Shown here: positions 63,632-64,000 of the stretch, piece after piece
Layout of the letters: each line of letters starts with the position of its first letter
How positions within the stretch are numbered: the first letter of the stretch is position 1
Origin: Leptofilum sp965223285
GTDB taxonomy: Bacteria > Chloroflexota > Anaerolineae > Promineifilales > Promineifilaceae
Reading direction: 5' to 3'
Assembly (NCBI RefSeq): GCF_965223285.1
Contig: NZ_OZ244997.1
Coordinates: forward strand, 248,001-312,000
Length of the DNA stretch: 64,000 nucleotides
The notes under the pieces: model-generated
The model's database searches: none
The model's input: the letters and a program-made list of their open reading frames with translations, nothing else
What the model was told of the DNA's origin: nothing
Translations under genes and position numbers: made by a program

Positions 63632-64000
63632 TTATTTGTCCTCGCTAAGTGTTTCTTGCCGCCAAGCGAAGAAGGCGGGCCGGGGCGACAGGTCAGGGTT
63701 GATAAGGCTATATCCGCCCATTTCGTCGTGGGGAGAACGGCCGTATACCAAATTCCACACCGTAAACAGTTGCACCCAGGGCCACTCAGCTTCTGCTCGC
63801 GCCCGTGCCGCTAGCAAATAGTCCGCCTGCTGCCCCTTAGAGACGGCGGGCTGGTTGCCATCTGTCACCGTGTAGCCCAGTTCCGTAATCCAGATTGGTT
63901 TGTCTAAGTCCGCTGCCTGCATAATGTTATGCATTTGGGCAATACGCCCCAAATTAAGGTTGTTACGAATCTCATCCGGCGCGTCTGGCGATAAACCAAA
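63632..64000 (-). CDS. Glycoside hydrolase-like protein, C-terminal part
   Basis: The frame is open to the window edge, so 122 C-terminal residues are seen. DKPIWITELGYTV is the acidic strand-7 motif of clan A glycosidases (GH5/GH39 type, nucleophile Glu), followed by WVQLFTVWNLVYG and PAFFAWR. It is probably a secreted glycosidase; start and class lie outside the window. Confidence 0.75.
   Translation of the reverse strand, partial: FGLSPDAPDEIRNNLNLGRIAQMHNIMQAADLDKPIWITELGYTVTDGNQPAVSKGQQADYLLAARARAEAEWPWVQLFTVWNLVYGRSPHDEMGGYSLINPDLSPRPAFFAWRQETLSEDK

Overview
The window (about 56-58% GC by eye, dense, short operons, no rRNA or tRNA) looks like a chromosome piece of a Chloroflexota bacterium, probably of the Anaerolineae/Ardenticatenia kind. 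This is inferred from gene style: a MalT-like LuxR giant, GAF and NarL-type kinases, lipoproteins with Thr/Pro/Glu-rich linkers, a CarH-like B12 regulator, several leaderless promoters and a fused SHMT-GcvT. Its strongest signature is the 8-bp palindrome ACGGCCGT. A hand count finds roughly 110 copies in 64 kb, against one or two expected by chance.

Layout. 1-9.5 kb: a partial gene, methylmalonyl-CoA mutase, a nucleotidyltransferase module followed by a second copy of the mutase 3' end, an MscS channel with a cyclic-nucleotide domain, a serine hydroxymethyltransferase-aminomethyltransferase fusion, a phosphoribosyltransferase and SRP RNA. 9.5-24 kb: a G5/3D wall protein, ksgA, add, an ABC-2 exporter, a glycosyltransferase, a MalT-like regulator, deoxynucleoside kinase, GNAT, GAF, DUF3267 and hydrolase genes. 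24-30 kb: a cobalamin riboswitch with terminator controlling btuF-btuC-btuD, and a CarH/LitR-like MerR-B12 regulator. 30-41.8 kb: lipoprotein, response regulator-CNNM-histidine kinase cluster, coaX, solute-binding protein, MFS, phosphatase and FtsJ-like methyltransferase, with two MITE-like elements. 41.8-49 kb: an island without the octamer, holding a frameshifted gene, an MntA-HepT toxin-antitoxin pair, a GH36 alpha-galactosidase and a WD40-Roc-COR-TIR-EAD conflict protein. 49-54.8 kb: a GNAT-flavin monooxygenase fusion, small genes, a PadR pair with a readable operator, and a PfkB kinase. 54.8-58.7 kb: an AT-rich, one-stranded group of orphan genes separated by attC-like sites (an integron cassette cluster without integrase, CALIN-like). 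58.9-64 kb: glnS, SRPBCC, hslO, a histidine kinase and the end of a glycoside hydrolase.

Themes. B12 runs through the region: uptake under riboswitch control, a B12-dependent mutase and a probable B12 light sensor. The most novel signal is that two unrelated genes (mutase and alpha-galactosidase) each have a nucleotidyltransferase module directly after their stop codon, followed by a second, diverged copy of their own 3' end. This suggests cassettes that enter at gene tails and carry a replacement tail. The WD40-GTPase-TIR protein is the best immune-type candidate.
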